Of a stretch of 53,142 nucleotides of DNA, positions 1-8,122 are shown piece by piece. The stretch is from Desulfonatronovibrio magnus (GTDB lineage Bacteria > Desulfobacterota > Desulfovibrionia > Desulfovibrionales > Desulfonatronovibrionaceae). The stretch is taken from NCBI RefSeq assembly GCF_000934755.1, contig NZ_JYNP01000045.1, positions 1-53,142 on the forward strand, written 5' to 3'. A program made the position numbers and the translations under genes. The notes below the pieces were generated by a model. It worked only from the letters and a program-made list of their open reading frames with translations. It was not told where the DNA came from and did no database searches. The stretch's first letter is position 1, and each line of letters begins with the position of its first letter.

Positions 1-111
1 AATCTTTTGATCATTAATTGGCCGACTTGCTTCATGATCATTGAATATAGTCAGGATTTCATCATCAGTCCTACGGCGGCCAAAAATATTGAGTGCTGAA
101 TAAACAACCCA

Positions 112-151
112 TTTTTACTCAAATCACGTGGCACGTAAAATAAGTAAAAAA
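112..151. repeat. AT-rich palindromic repeat, copy 1
   Basis: An imperfect 40-base inverted repeat. The outer arms are TTTTTACT and AGTAAAAA, and the centre is TCACGTGGCACGTA, which carries overlapping ACGT palindromes. The same block recurs at 398-436 and 442-482. It could be a protein-binding site, a terminator-like hairpin or a small REP-type element. Confidence 0.7.
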
Positions 152-397
152 AGGGAATGATACCGCCAGATGATGGTGATTGATTTCTGACAACTTCCGG
201 GCAATGGCCTGGTAAGGTCAGAAATTCGCCGAATATCACCCGCATTAACTCATTCCATCTGTTATTCGGCACATCTTTTGCTTAAATACTTCCAAAAGCC
301 TCATATGGGCATTAATTGCATTCCAGAGGCCTGATCATTCAATACAAATAGCTGAAATCATCAATAGTCAAAATGCCGCCCAAGGGTTGTTTCAGAA

Positions 398-436
398 TTT
401 TTACTCACATCACGTATTACGTAAAAGAGGTAAAAA
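398..436. repeat. AT-rich palindromic repeat, copy 2 (diverged centre)
   Basis: The same architecture as 112-151, with arms TTTTTACT and GGTAAAAA, but the centre reads ATCACGTATTACGT instead of ATCACGTGGCACGT. The ACGT-N-ACGT spacing is kept, so the centre looks conserved beyond the arms. Confidence 0.65.
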
Positions 437-441
437 ATGGC

Positions 442-482
442 TTTTTTACCTGAATCACGTGGCACGTAAAATAAGTAAAAAA
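442..482. repeat. AT-rich palindromic repeat, copy 3
   Basis: Nearly identical to copy 1 from ATCACGTGG through AAGTAAAAAA. It starts only five bases after copy 2, so copies 2 and 3 form a tandem pair. Confidence 0.7.
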
Positions 483-872
483 TTGATTTATTGCTAAGGA
501 TGTATATGGCCTCGGCGGAAGAGGGAAAGAGATTTTACTGGGCCCGTTTGAGGGATAATTTTTTTTGTTGAAGTCGGGTGAGATTCTAATTGAATTTTAT
601 GGGAAGAGTTTTACCGGCCTTGGTGTAATTAAGAGATATTGCCTGGGAACAAGTGATAAATGGTGATCATACCATGGTCTTGTCAGTATGAGCAAAGGAT
701 TTTGAATGGGTCATGCCGGGAGTGTGATTATTGACTTCAAACACCGAACCGGTCTTCCATAACGCATTGAGCCTATATCCAAAATAGATTAGATCCTGAA
801 TCTCCAGTCACAAAGGATGTAGTTGAACAATGAAGAGATAAGCTATAATGAATAAGGAACCATAAGGGTGTT

Positions 873-1862
873 ATGATAGCAGATAAAAAAATACTCGTCA
901 CTGGCGCGGACGGTTTTATCGGTTCCCATCTGACTGAACTGCTGGTCAGATCAGGCTATACAGTCAAAGCCTTAAGCCAGTACAATTCCTTCAACAGCTG
1001 GGGGTGGCTCGAGGATGTGGACTGCCTGGATAAGATAGAAGTCCTGACCGGGGACGTGCGTGATCCGCATTACTGCAAGCACATCACCAAAGACGTTGAC
1101 ATTATTTTTCATCTGGCCGCGCTCATTGCCATACCCTACTCCTACATCGCCCCGGACAGCTATGTAGACACCAATATCAAGGGCACGTTGAACATCTGCC
1201 AGGCGGCCCTGGAAAACGGGTGCAAGAAGATCATTCACACTTCCACCAGCGAGGTGTACGGCACGGCCCAGTATGTGCCCATTGACGAGAACCACCCGCT
1301 TCAGCCCCAAAGCCCGTACAGCGCCACCAAGATCGCCGCTGACATGATGGCCATGAGTTTTTACAACGCCTTCAACCTGCCCGTGGTCGTGGCCAGGCCT
1401 TTCAACACTTACGGCCCCAGGCAAAGCGCCAGAGCAGTAATTCCTACCATCATCACCCAGATTGCCAGCGGCAAAAAAGAAATTCAGCTTGGCGATGTCA
1501 CCCCCACACGGGACTTCAACTATGTGACGGATACCTGCCAGGGATTTCTGGAGCTGGCCAGATGTGATCAGGCTGTCGGGCAGGTCGTAAATATCGGCTC
1601 AAATTTCGAGATAAGCGTGGGAGACGTGCTGAATCTGATCAAGGAAATCATGGGCAGTGACGTGCGTTTTATTACCGACGAGCAGCGCATCAGGCCGGAA
1701 AAATCAGAAGTTTTCAGGCTGTGGTGCGATAACACAAAGATTGAACAATTGACCGGGTTCAGGCCTGCCCATTCCATCAGGCAGGGGCTTGAGAAAACCA
1801 TAGAATGGATCACAAAGCCGGAAAACCAGGCAAAATACAAGGCTGATATCTACAATGTCTGA
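873..1862 (+). CDS. legB: LegB-type NAD-dependent 4,6-dehydratase
   Basis: A 329-residue extended short-chain dehydrogenase. The Rossmann motif TGADGFIGSHL is at residues 10-20, a TSTSEVYG segment at about 123-130, and the catalytic YxxxK (YSATK) at about 149-153. Together with the NSFNSWGWL segment near residue 40 this is the pattern of LegB enzymes, which convert nucleotide-linked GlcNAc to the 4-keto-6-deoxy sugar in legionaminic acid synthesis (GDP-GlcNAc in Campylobacter). The ATG follows an AAGGAACC/AAGGG purine stretch. It is the first gene of the nonulosonate set and precedes the LegC-type aminotransferase, its expected partner. A role in a different 4-keto sugar pathway is possible but less likely given the neighbours. 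Confidence 0.93.
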   Translation: MIADKKILVTGADGFIGSHLTELLVRSGYTVKALSQYNSFNSWGWLEDVDCLDKIEVLTGDVRDPHYCKHITKDVDIIFHLAALIAIPYSYIAPDSYVDTNIKGTLNICQAALENGCKKIIHTSTSEVYGTAQYVPIDENHPLQPQSPYSATKIAADMMAMSFYNAFNLPVVVARPFNTYGPRQSARAVIPTIITQIASGKKEIQLGDVTPTRDFNYVTDTCQGFLELARCDQAVGQVVNIGSNFEISVGDVLNLIKEIMGSDVRFITDEQRIRPEKSEVFRLWCDNTKIEQLTGFRPAHSIRQGLEKTIEWITKPENQAKYKADIYNV

Positions 1863-1901
1863 CATATGCACACAATCTAACATATAACTAAAGAAAAGAG
1901 C

Positions 1902-2116
1902 TTTTTTGACAGGATTAACAGGATTAAGAGCCTGATAAGAAAGAATATTTTTCCTGGCCGGAAGCCAGGACAAAAGGCTATCACTCGCCTTTGGCGATGG
2001 CTAATGCAATCTGTGGCTTCCGGCTTGCCTTGTGAAATAGACGAAGTCTAAAGCGAAGCGCATTTCAACTGGGCCGCTGATTGCTTATCCTGCAAATCCT
2101 GTTAATCCTGTCAAAG
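1902..2116. repeat. Structured repeat with 21-base outer inverted arms and inner hairpins
   Basis: Positions 1905-1925 and 2095-2115 are perfect reverse complements, built from the word GACAGGATTAACAGGAT. Between them are small hairpins: CCTGGC-cggaa-GCCAGG (1953-1969) and TCGCC-ttt-GGCGA just after. The layout (long repetitive outer arms around short tight hairpins) is shared with the other repeat families in this window. It fills the gap between legB and legC. No gene is visible inside. Confidence 0.75.
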
Positions 2117-2226
2117 TTTCTTGTTTTTTATGACAGGACTTCAGGAGTCACCCTGAACAAAAAAAGAACCTCTAACTCAGAAAAAATTGCGGCCTAGAAG
2201 CGAAATCTTTCTTGAAACTTATAATT

Positions 2227-3465
2227 ATGCGTACAAAAGACAAAGCACTAAGTGATAATATTTGCCAGGCCCTTGCTCAGGTACTTGGAGATGGCTCCAA
2301 ACCTCTTCATGAGCCCTGCTTCAAGGGAAACGAATGGGAATACCTCAAGGAATGCCTGGACAGTTCATTTGTTTCCTCTGTGGGCAAATTTGTTGACCGC
2401 TTTGAAGACATGCTTGCGGAATATACAGGCGCGAAAAGAGCCGTAGCTGTAGTCAATGGCACGGCTGCCCTGCACATGTCACTTCTTTTGGCCGGGGTTA
2501 GGCCAGGGGATGAAGTCATTATCCAGCCGTTGACATTCGTAGCCACTTGCAATGCAATTTCCTATCTCGGAGCCACGCCTGTATTTGTTGATATTGACCA
2601 GGATATCCTGGGCATGAGTCCGGAAGCTTTGCAAGCCTGGCTGCGGGAAAATGTTGAGCTCAGGGAAGAATCCGATACCTTGCATCCGCATTCTTCACGC
2701 TTTCCGCTTTCCGCTTCCCGCTCCCCGAATCAACCACAGCCTTTCAACAAGCAAAGCGGTCGAAGAATATCCGCTATCCTTCCCATGCACACTTTTGGCC
2801 ATCCCTGCAGGATTGATGAGATCGTAGATATTTGTCATGAGTACAATATCCCTGTAGTGGAAGACGCTGCCGAGTCATTGGGCAGTTTCTATAAAGGAAT
2901 TCATACTGGCAATTTTGGCAGGCTTGGGGTACTCAGCTTCAACGGCAACAAGACCATCACCACTGGCGGTGGAGGGGCTATCATCACCAATGATGAAGAC
3001 CTTGCTGATCAGGCCAAGTATTTGACCACCACGGCCAAACGTCCACATAAATGGGAGTACTTTCATGACCGGATTGGATACAATTATCGCCTTCCCAACC
3101 TGAACGCGGCACTGGGCTGCGCCCAGATGGAGCAGCTGCCTGAGTTTATCAACAAGAAAAGGGAACTGGCCAGTAAATATGAACAGGCTCTCGAAAGCAT
3201 TCCCGGCGTTTCATTTTTTAAAGAACCAAAAAATTCCAAAAGCAATTACTGGCTGAACACAATTATACTTGATAAACAAAGCTCGCATTCAAGAGACGAT
3301 ATTCTCGAAAGCACCAACAGGGCAGGATACATGACCAGGCCTGCCTGGACCCTTATGCACAAACTGCCCATGTTTAAAAACTGCGCCAAAGCAGACTTAA
3401 GTACAGCAGAGGATTTGGAAACAAGAATCATTAATATCCCCAGCAGTCCTGGATTATGTATATGA
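2227..3465 (+). CDS. legC: LegC-family PLP-dependent aminotransferase
   Basis: A DegT/DnrJ/EryC1-fold sugar aminotransferase. It has the NGTAALH motif, VEDAAESLGS, and the PLP lysine in SFNGNKTITTGGGG; the C-terminal end with EDLETRIINIPSS is typical of LegC. It would aminate C4 of the keto sugar made by LegB. I chose the ATG at 2227; a TTG at 2212 in frame is possible, and neither has a clear ribosome site. About 25 residues between SPEALQAWLREN and FNKQSGRRISA (DNA near 2690-2740, a CGCTTTCC/CGCTTCCC-like repeat) look like an in-frame repeat insertion in a loop. The stop overlaps the next start as ATGA. Confidence 0.92.
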   Translation: MRTKDKALSDNICQALAQVLGDGSKPLHEPCFKGNEWEYLKECLDSSFVSSVGKFVDRFEDMLAEYTGAKRAVAVVNGTAALHMSLLLAGVRPGDEVIIQPLTFVATCNAISYLGATPVFVDIDQDILGMSPEALQAWLRENVELREESDTLHPHSSRFPLSASRSPNQPQPFNKQSGRRISAILPMHTFGHPCRIDEIVDICHEYNIPVVEDAAESLGSFYKGIHTGNFGRLGVLSFNGNKTITTGGGGAIITNDEDLADQAKYLTTTAKRPHKWEYFHDRIGYNYRLPNLNAALGCAQMEQLPEFINKKRELASKYEQALESIPGVSFFKEPKNSKSNYWLNTIILDKQSSHSRDDILESTNRAGYMTRPAWTLMHKLPMFKNCAKADLSTAEDLETRIINIPSSPGLCI

Positions 3466-4142
3466 GCAAAGAGACAGTTTTGAGCAATAAAGAGATAATA
3501 TTAATCGGCGCTGGAGGCCACTGTAGCTCCTGTATTGACGTCATTGAGCAGGAAGGCAGGTTCAGGATAGCTGGGATTGTGGACAAATCCGGAGATGCGG
3601 AAAGCGGTAAGAGGGAGGCGGGAAGCGCAGAGCACGGTTCAGGCAAGGCTGAAGTGCTGGGATATCCTGTGATAGGCACGGATGATGATCTGCCCGAGCT
3701 GCGCAAGAAATTCCAATACGCCCTGGTCACAGTGGGGCAGATCAAGACACCGGATGTGCGCATCAGGCTTTTTGACAGACTGCTGGAGATTGGCTTTGTA
3801 CTGCCGACGATTGTTTCGCCCCTGGCCTATGTTTCCCCTCACGCCAGAATCGGTCAAGGCACAATTGTCATGCACCACGCCCTGATAAATGCCGGAGCCA
3901 CAGTGGGCAACAATTGCATCATCAACTCCAAGGCTTTGGTGGAACATGATGCTGTTATTGAAGATCATTGTCATATATCCACTGGTGTAATTGTAAATGG
4001 AGAAGCTCGGATTGGCTCGGGCAGTTTTTTAGGTAGCGGCTGCCGGATTAAAGAAGGCATATCCCTGGGTGAAAATTGCCTGGTTGGCATGGGGATCAGT
4101 GTCAGAAAGGATCAACCAGGAAACGCTCGGATTTTAACATGA
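3462..4142 (+). CDS. NeuD/LegH-type sugar acyltransferase
   Basis: A PglD/NeuD-family enzyme with an N-terminal nucleotide-binding-like part (IILIGAGGHCSSCIDVI) and a C-terminal left-handed beta-helix of hexapeptide repeats (from ARIGQGTIV to ENCLVGMGISV). In this operon it most likely N-acylates C4 of the amino sugar from LegC, the LegH/PglD-like step. The start at 3462 overlaps the LegC stop (ATGA); an in-frame ATG at 3456 is the alternative. The stop overlaps the NeuB start. Residues after IAGIVDKS include a Gly/Ser/Ala/Glu-rich stretch encoded by GCGGAAAGCGG/GGAGGCGGGAAGCG DNA (about 3597-3630), which resembles the complement of the insert in LegC. Confidence 0.85.
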   Translation: MSKETVLSNKEIILIGAGGHCSSCIDVIEQEGRFRIAGIVDKSGDAESGKREAGSAEHGSGKAEVLGYPVIGTDDDLPELRKKFQYALVTVGQIKTPDVRIRLFDRLLEIGFVLPTIVSPLAYVSPHARIGQGTIVMHHALINAGATVGNNCIINSKALVEHDAVIEDHCHISTGVIVNGEARIGSGSFLGSGCRIKEGISLGENCLVGMGISVRKDQPGNARILT

Positions 4143-5143
4143 GCATTAAGACAGTAATAATCGCCGAAGCCGGAGTAAATCATAACGGCTCTCTGGATAC
4201 AGCGAAGCTCTTAATTGATGCAGCAGCTGAGGCAGGCGCTGACATGGTCAAATTTCAGACCTTCAAGGCTGCCAAACTGGTTACCAGAGGTGCTGAAAAA
4301 GCTGAGTATCAGCAAAAGGCTACAAGCATAAACCAGAGTCAGTATGAGATGCTGCAAAATCTAGAACTGTCTGCTGAAGATCATAAAGCTTTGATTCGGC
4401 TTTGCAAAGACAAGAACATAGCATTTCTATCCACTGCCTTTGACCATGACAGCATCGACCTGCTGGCCGGGCTGGGACAAAACGTCTGGAAAATCCCCTC
4501 CGGCGAGATAACCAACCTGCCCTATTTGCGCAGGATAGGTTCTCTGGGCCAAGAAATTATACTGTCTACAGGCATGGCAGATCTGGGCGAGATTGAAGAC
4601 TCCTTGCAGGTATTGGAAGAAGCCGGTACAAACCGGAAGAACATCACTGTCCTGCACTGTAATACCGAATACCCCACTCCCATGCAGGATGTGAATCTGC
4701 GGGCCATGCAGACCATCAAGGCTGCCTTCCCAGGAATCAAAGTAGGCTATTCAGATCACACCCAGGGCATAGAAGTGCCTATAGCTGCTGTAGCCTTAGG
4801 CGCGACAGTCATTGAAAAGCATTTCACCCTGGATCGGAACATGGAAGGCCCGGATCACAAGGCCAGCCTGGAACCGAGTGAACTGAAGGCAATGGTTAAA
4901 GCCATCAGAAATATTGAGCAGGCCATGGGGGATGGTATAAAGCGGCCCAGTCCCAGCGAAATGAAGAACAAGCCTATTGTCAGAAAGAGCATTGTTGCCG
5001 CCTGTTCCATAAAAAAGGGAGAGGTCTTTACCGAAGAGAACCTGACAGTAAAAAGACCTGGAACCGGAATCCCGCCCATGCGCTGGGATGAGGTGATCGG
5101 CCAAACCGCCCACAAAGATTACATGGTAGATGATTTAATCTGA
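4139..5143 (+). CDS. legI: Legionaminate/N-acetylneuraminate synthase (NeuB/LegI)
   Basis: 334 residues: an NeuB TIM-barrel domain followed by a C-terminal SAF (antifreeze-like) domain. Visible motifs are AEAGVNHNG, KFQTFKA, KIPSGEI, STGMA, HCNTEYPTP and KVGYSDHTQG, and the SAF part starts near RKSIVAACSIKKGE. It condenses phosphoenolpyruvate with a six-carbon amino sugar to make the nine-carbon acid. The ATG at 4139 overlaps the upstream stop; a longer frame from 4076 would run inside neuD and is rejected. The context (LegB, LegC, hydrolysing epimerase) favours legionaminic acid over sialic acid as the product. Confidence 0.94.
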   Translation: MSIKTVIIAEAGVNHNGSLDTAKLLIDAAAEAGADMVKFQTFKAAKLVTRGAEKAEYQQKATSINQSQYEMLQNLELSAEDHKALIRLCKDKNIAFLSTAFDHDSIDLLAGLGQNVWKIPSGEITNLPYLRRIGSLGQEIILSTGMADLGEIEDSLQVLEEAGTNRKNITVLHCNTEYPTPMQDVNLRAMQTIKAAFPGIKVGYSDHTQGIEVPIAAVALGATVIEKHFTLDRNMEGPDHKASLEPSELKAMVKAIRNIEQAMGDGIKRPSPSEMKNKPIVRKSIVAACSIKKGEVFTEENLTVKRPGTGIPPMRWDEVIGQTAHKDYMVDDLI

Positions 5144-5150
5144 AGAAAAG

Positions 5151-5453
5151 ACTACCCACTAATCTGCACTAATCATCACGAATAAGAAGGTTTTTATTGC
5201 GAAGCAATAAGATCCGTGTCAATTCGAGAAGATTCGTGGGAGAAAAAGAAAAGGACTGCCCACAAATCAGCATTAATCATCACGAATAAGAAAAGTTTCT
5301 TCATCCGCAAAGCGGAATAATTCGTGCAGATTCGTGAAAATTCGTGGGAGAAAAAGAAAAGGACTGCCCACAAATCAGCACGAATCTACACAAATAAAAG
5401 AGTTCTTATCCGCGTAGCGAAAAAATTCGTGCAGATTCGTGCAGATTAGTGGG
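5151..5453. repeat. Three tandem units of the ATTCGTG structured repeat
   Basis: Units at about 5151-5240, 5254-5350 and 5362-5453. Each has a left arm built from CCACTAATCTGCACTAATC / CACGAATAAG and a right arm built from ATTCGTGCAGATTCGTGG, which are complementary. The centre is a small hairpin: TTATTGC-gaa-GCAATAA in unit 1, TCCGC-aaa-GCGGA in unit 2 and CGC-gta-GCG in unit 3. The changes between units keep the pairing. The right arm of unit 3 ends ten bases before the next gene and supplies its purine-rich leader (GTGGGAAAA). Confidence 0.85.
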
Positions 5454-5462
5454 AAAATTCTT

Positions 5463-5831
5463 ATGAAATTCAAGGATGAAGTATATCAAATTATTGGTGT
5501 TGCCATGGAGGTATATAATGTCCTTGGCCCCGGATTTCTTGAGCCGATTTACCAGGAAGCCATGGAAATAGAACTGGATGCGAGGGGCATCCCTTATAAA
5601 GCACAATCTTTGATCCCGATATTTTACAAGGAAAGAAAGTTAAGTAGGGAGTATATCGCTGACCTTGTCTGTTTTGATGAAATCATCGTAGAACTGAAGG
5701 CGGTTGAACGATTGAATAAGACGTTCCAATCCCAATTATTGAATTACCTTCATGGTGCGAGAAAGTCTGTTGGGGTGTTGATCAATTTTGGGCATGAGGA
5801 TGGGCTTGAGTGGAAGCGGATGATAATATAA
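5463..5831 (+). CDS. GxxExxY family protein (copy 1)
   Basis: 122 residues, with the family signature as GFLEPIYQEAM near residue 25, then IADLVCFDEIIVELKAVE and a C-terminal QLLNYLHGARKSVGVLINFG. The ADLV...VELK pattern fits the PD-(D/E)XK-like fold assigned to this family, so a nuclease activity is possible but unproven. I chose the ATG at 5463, just after the right arm of a structured repeat; a longer frame from 5439 would begin inside the repeat. Two further units of the same repeat follow the gene. It sits between the Leg synthase and the hydrolysing epimerase and is probably not part of sugar synthesis. Confidence 0.85.
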   Translation: MKFKDEVYQIIGVAMEVYNVLGPGFLEPIYQEAMEIELDARGIPYKAQSLIPIFYKERKLSREYIADLVCFDEIIVELKAVERLNKTFQSQLLNYLHGARKSVGVLINFGHEDGLEWKRMII

Positions 5832-5836
5832 GAGAA

Positions 5837-6060
5837 CTACCCACTAATCTGCACAAATAAGAAGAGTTTTTTGCGAAGCAATAAGATTTGTGTCAATTCG
5901 AGAAGATTCGTGGGAGAAAAAAAAGAATTGCCCACAAATCTGCACTAATCATCACGAATAAGAAAATTTTCTTCATCCGCAAAGCGGAATAATTCGTGCA
6001 GATTCGAGAAAATTCGTGGGAGAAAAAATGAATTGCCCACAAATCAGCATCAAATTACGC
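5837..6060. repeat. ATTCGTG structured repeat, two units and a partial one after the GxxExxY gene
   Basis: Units at about 5837-5913 (centre TTGC-gaa-GCAA) and 5928-6020 (centre TCCGC-aaa-GCGGA), then a left arm only at about 6034-6060. They are in the same orientation as the three upstream units, so the gene is bracketed by direct copies of the element. Confidence 0.8.
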
Positions 6061-6131
6061 TAATGAAGAACGATTCTTTCGCGAGGTGATTAAAATTCCC
6101 TTGTAAAATCTTTAGAAAAGGAGTGACCTGA

Positions 6132-6368
6132 ATGAACACTTCAATTGGTGAAAAATACGTTGTCGATGAAAATGGAAAAGCTACTGCGGTTATCCTTCCC
6201 ATCGAAAGCTTTAAAAAAATACTCAAAATACTTCACAATGCTGATGATCAATCTGAAGATCACGACTTTTATCAGTCGCATGAGTTCAAAAGGTTGGTAA
6301 AAAAGGGAACGGAAGATATTAATATGGGCAAAGCCAGTCCATGGAAGGATGTTTGGAATGAACTATGA
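6132..6368 (+). CDS. RelB/Phd-like antitoxin
   Basis: A 78-residue protein. Its N-terminal part (YVVDENGKATAVILPIESFKKIL) resembles the Phd/RelB-type DNA-binding antitoxins, and the C-terminus is charged and would wrap the toxin. A good ribosome site (AAAGGAGTGACC) precedes the ATG. It overlaps the downstream RelE-like gene, the usual antitoxin-first arrangement. The precise subfamily is uncertain. Confidence 0.75.
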   Translation: MNTSIGEKYVVDENGKATAVILPIESFKKILKILHNADDQSEDHDFYQSHEFKRLVKKGTEDINMGKASPWKDVWNEL

Positions 6369-6699
6369 AGTATATCTTACTCCAACCTCTCAGAAATCCA
6401 TTAAAAAGTTGGCCAGGAAGTACCCCTCAATAAAAAATGACCTATTGCATACTATTCAGGCTTTAGAGGTGGACCCTACTACTGGAGCCTCTATTCCAGG
6501 TTGGAACAACAAAGTCTGGAAGGTCAGAACTGCAAGCACAGATGCAAAGAAAGGAAAAAGTGGAGGCTTTCGTACAATTTACTTTTGGCAAGAAGGCTGC
6601 AAAAAGGTATATTTATTATTTACCTACGCAAAAAGTGCCAAGGTAGATGTCAATAGTAAGGAAATCGCCAAGTTTATTGAAGGTTTGTTAGATGAATAA
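6358..6699 (+). CDS. RelE-like toxin (putative mRNA interferase)
   Basis: 113 residues from the ATG at 6358, overlapping the antitoxin stop (6349 is an alternative start). It has the basic, compact RelE/HigB-like layout: SQKSIKKLARKYPSIKNDL near the N-terminus, WKVRTASTDAKKGKSGGFRTIYF in the middle and YLLFTYAKSAKVDV towards the end. Such proteins cleave mRNA, usually at the ribosome. The module interrupts the nonulosonate operon and was probably acquired independently. Confidence 0.75.
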   Translation: MNYEVYLTPTSQKSIKKLARKYPSIKNDLLHTIQALEVDPTTGASIPGWNNKVWKVRTASTDAKKGKSGGFRTIYFWQEGCKKVYLLFTYAKSAKVDVNSKEIAKFIEGLLDE

Positions 6700-6780
6700 G
6701 ACCAATTTGGCAGAGTATTCGTGTTTTTTAAATATCCCATCACATTGTGTAACAGAAAAACTGGCTCCGGACCAGCACTA

Positions 6781-6836
6781 GTGAAAAAATTTTTCGCGTA
6801 TCGAAACAAATCGTGAAAATTCGTGGGAAAAATTAA
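6781..6836. repeat. Remnant right arm of the ATTCGTG repeat in front of neuC
   Basis: AAAATTCGTGGGAAAAATT lies directly before the neuC start, preceded by a degenerate TTTCGCGTATCGAAA hairpin. It matches the right arm of the units at 5.2-6.0 kb and appears to supply the GTGGGAAAA leader of the next gene. Confidence 0.6.
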
Positions 6837-6839
6837 ATC

Positions 6840-8018
6840 ATGAGAAAAATTTGCGTGTTTACCGGTACACGGGCTGAGTACGGCCTGCTCAAGCCTTTGA
6901 TGGATGAGATTGTCAAGGATGATTCCTTGCGTCTGCAACTTCTCGTCACCGGCATGCACCTCTCCCCTGAGTTTGGGATGACCTACAGGGTTATTGAAAA
7001 CGACGGTTTTGTCATAGATGAGAAGGTGGAAATCCTGCTAAGCGCAGATACTCCGGCTGGCATATCCAAGTCCATGGGGCTGGGACTGATCGGCTTTGCC
7101 GATGCACTGGCCAGGCTTACGCCGGATATCGCCATAATCCTGGGTGACCGTTTCGAATGTCTGGCCATGGCCTGCGCCTGCCTTAATGCCAGAATTCCTA
7201 TAGCCCATATCCACGGTGGAGAAATTACCATGGGCGCAGTGGATGAGGCCTTTCGCCATTCCATAACCAAGATGGGCCACCTGCATTTTACCAGTACTGA
7301 GGAATATCGCCAAAGAGTTATACAGCTTGGCGAGCATCCGGACCGGGTATTCAATGTCGGAGCCCTCGGAATTGAAAACATCCGTAACTTACCACTACTC
7401 AGCAAAGAAGAGCTGGCAGAAGATATTAGGTTTGACTTGGATGTACCGTATTTTCTGGTCACCTTTCACCCGGTAACCCTGGAAAACGCCACTGCCCGGG
7501 AACAATTCAGCGCCCTTCTGGCTGCACTTGATGAGTTCAAAACCAGTCAAAGTTCCGACATCAAGCTCATATTCACCAAAGCCAATGCTGATACTGATGG
7601 CCGAATAATCAATCAGATGATTGATCAGTATGTGGGAGAAAATTCTGTTAATTCCACAGCGTTCACTTCCATGGGCCAGCTTAGGTACTTAAGTGGTATG
7701 AAATATGCTTCAGCAGTTGTAGGCAATTCCTCCAGCGGAATTATCGAAACGCCAAGCTTCAGAGTACCTACAGTAAATATTGGTGACCGGCAAAAAGGCA
7801 GGGTAAGGGCTGAGAGCGTGATAGATTGTGAGCCATTAAGAGAACCTATACAAAAGGCTTTGCTCAAGGCTATATCAGCGGAATTTCATGAATCGCTGCA
7901 GAATATGATCAACCCCTATGAGCAGGAGGGCACGGCTCGAAATATCTTGGATGTGCTTAATAAAACTGACTTATCAGGTATAATGAAAAAAGAATTTTAT
8001 GATTTGAGAAGCTGTTGA
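6840..8018 (+). CDS. legG: Hydrolysing UDP/GDP-GlcNAc-type 2-epimerase (NeuC/LegG)
   Basis: A 392-residue GT-B-fold epimerase. Seen are the N-terminal FTGTRAEYGLLKPL, the loop ILGDRFECLAMACA, the HIHGGEITMGAVDEAFRHSITKM block and the C-terminal VGNSSSGIIETPSF. These are hallmarks of NeuC/NnaA/LegG enzymes, which hydrolyse the nucleotide while inverting C2 to release the free amino sugar for the synthase at 4.1 kb. The ATG lies just after a repeat arm. By context the substrate is the 2,4-diamino-6-deoxy sugar nucleotide. Confidence 0.94.
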   Translation: MRKICVFTGTRAEYGLLKPLMDEIVKDDSLRLQLLVTGMHLSPEFGMTYRVIENDGFVIDEKVEILLSADTPAGISKSMGLGLIGFADALARLTPDIAIILGDRFECLAMACACLNARIPIAHIHGGEITMGAVDEAFRHSITKMGHLHFTSTEEYRQRVIQLGEHPDRVFNVGALGIENIRNLPLLSKEELAEDIRFDLDVPYFLVTFHPVTLENATAREQFSALLAALDEFKTSQSSDIKLIFTKANADTDGRIINQMIDQYVGENSVNSTAFTSMGQLRYLSGMKYASAVVGNSSSGIIETPSFRVPTVNIGDRQKGRVRAESVIDCEPLREPIQKALLKAISAEFHESLQNMINPYEQEGTARNILDVLNKTDLSGIMKKEFYDLRSC

Positions 8019-8028
8019 TCTTATTAGC

Positions 8029-8110
8029 TCATAAGCTCGTAAGCTCGTAAGTTCATGAACTCAACAACTCAACAACTCATCAACTTAACAGCTCATGAGC
8101 TAATCATCTA
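8029..8110. repeat. AGCTCATAAGCTC-type repeat, left copy flanking the S23-type gene
   Basis: Short words such as GCTCATAAGCTCGTAAG and CTCAACAACTCATCAAC in tandem, closing with AACAGCTCATGAGCT. A direct copy follows the next gene at 8496-8575. Many words are self-complementary around AGCT, so the block could fold. Confidence 0.7.
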
Positions 8111-8122
8111 AGGAACCTGCAA

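Larger units (their letters stand above)
1..872. other. Gene-free stretch upstream of the glycan operon
   Basis: I see no supportable gene here. A 73-codon minus-strand frame (51-272) runs through the first palindromic repeat and matches nothing I recognise. The stretch holds three copies of a 40-base AT-rich palindrome, listed separately. The promoter of the downstream operon is probably in the last few hundred bases, but I cannot name a convincing -35/-10 pair. Confidence 0.5.

Noticed and set aside
51-272. A 73-codon minus-strand frame
   Set aside because: It runs through a palindromic repeat, has no ribosome site I can see and no recognisable motif.
5151-6060. CRISPR array, suggested by regularly spaced repeats
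   Set aside because: The repeats are inverted arms around hairpins, not identical direct repeats with unique spacers, and there are no cas genes.
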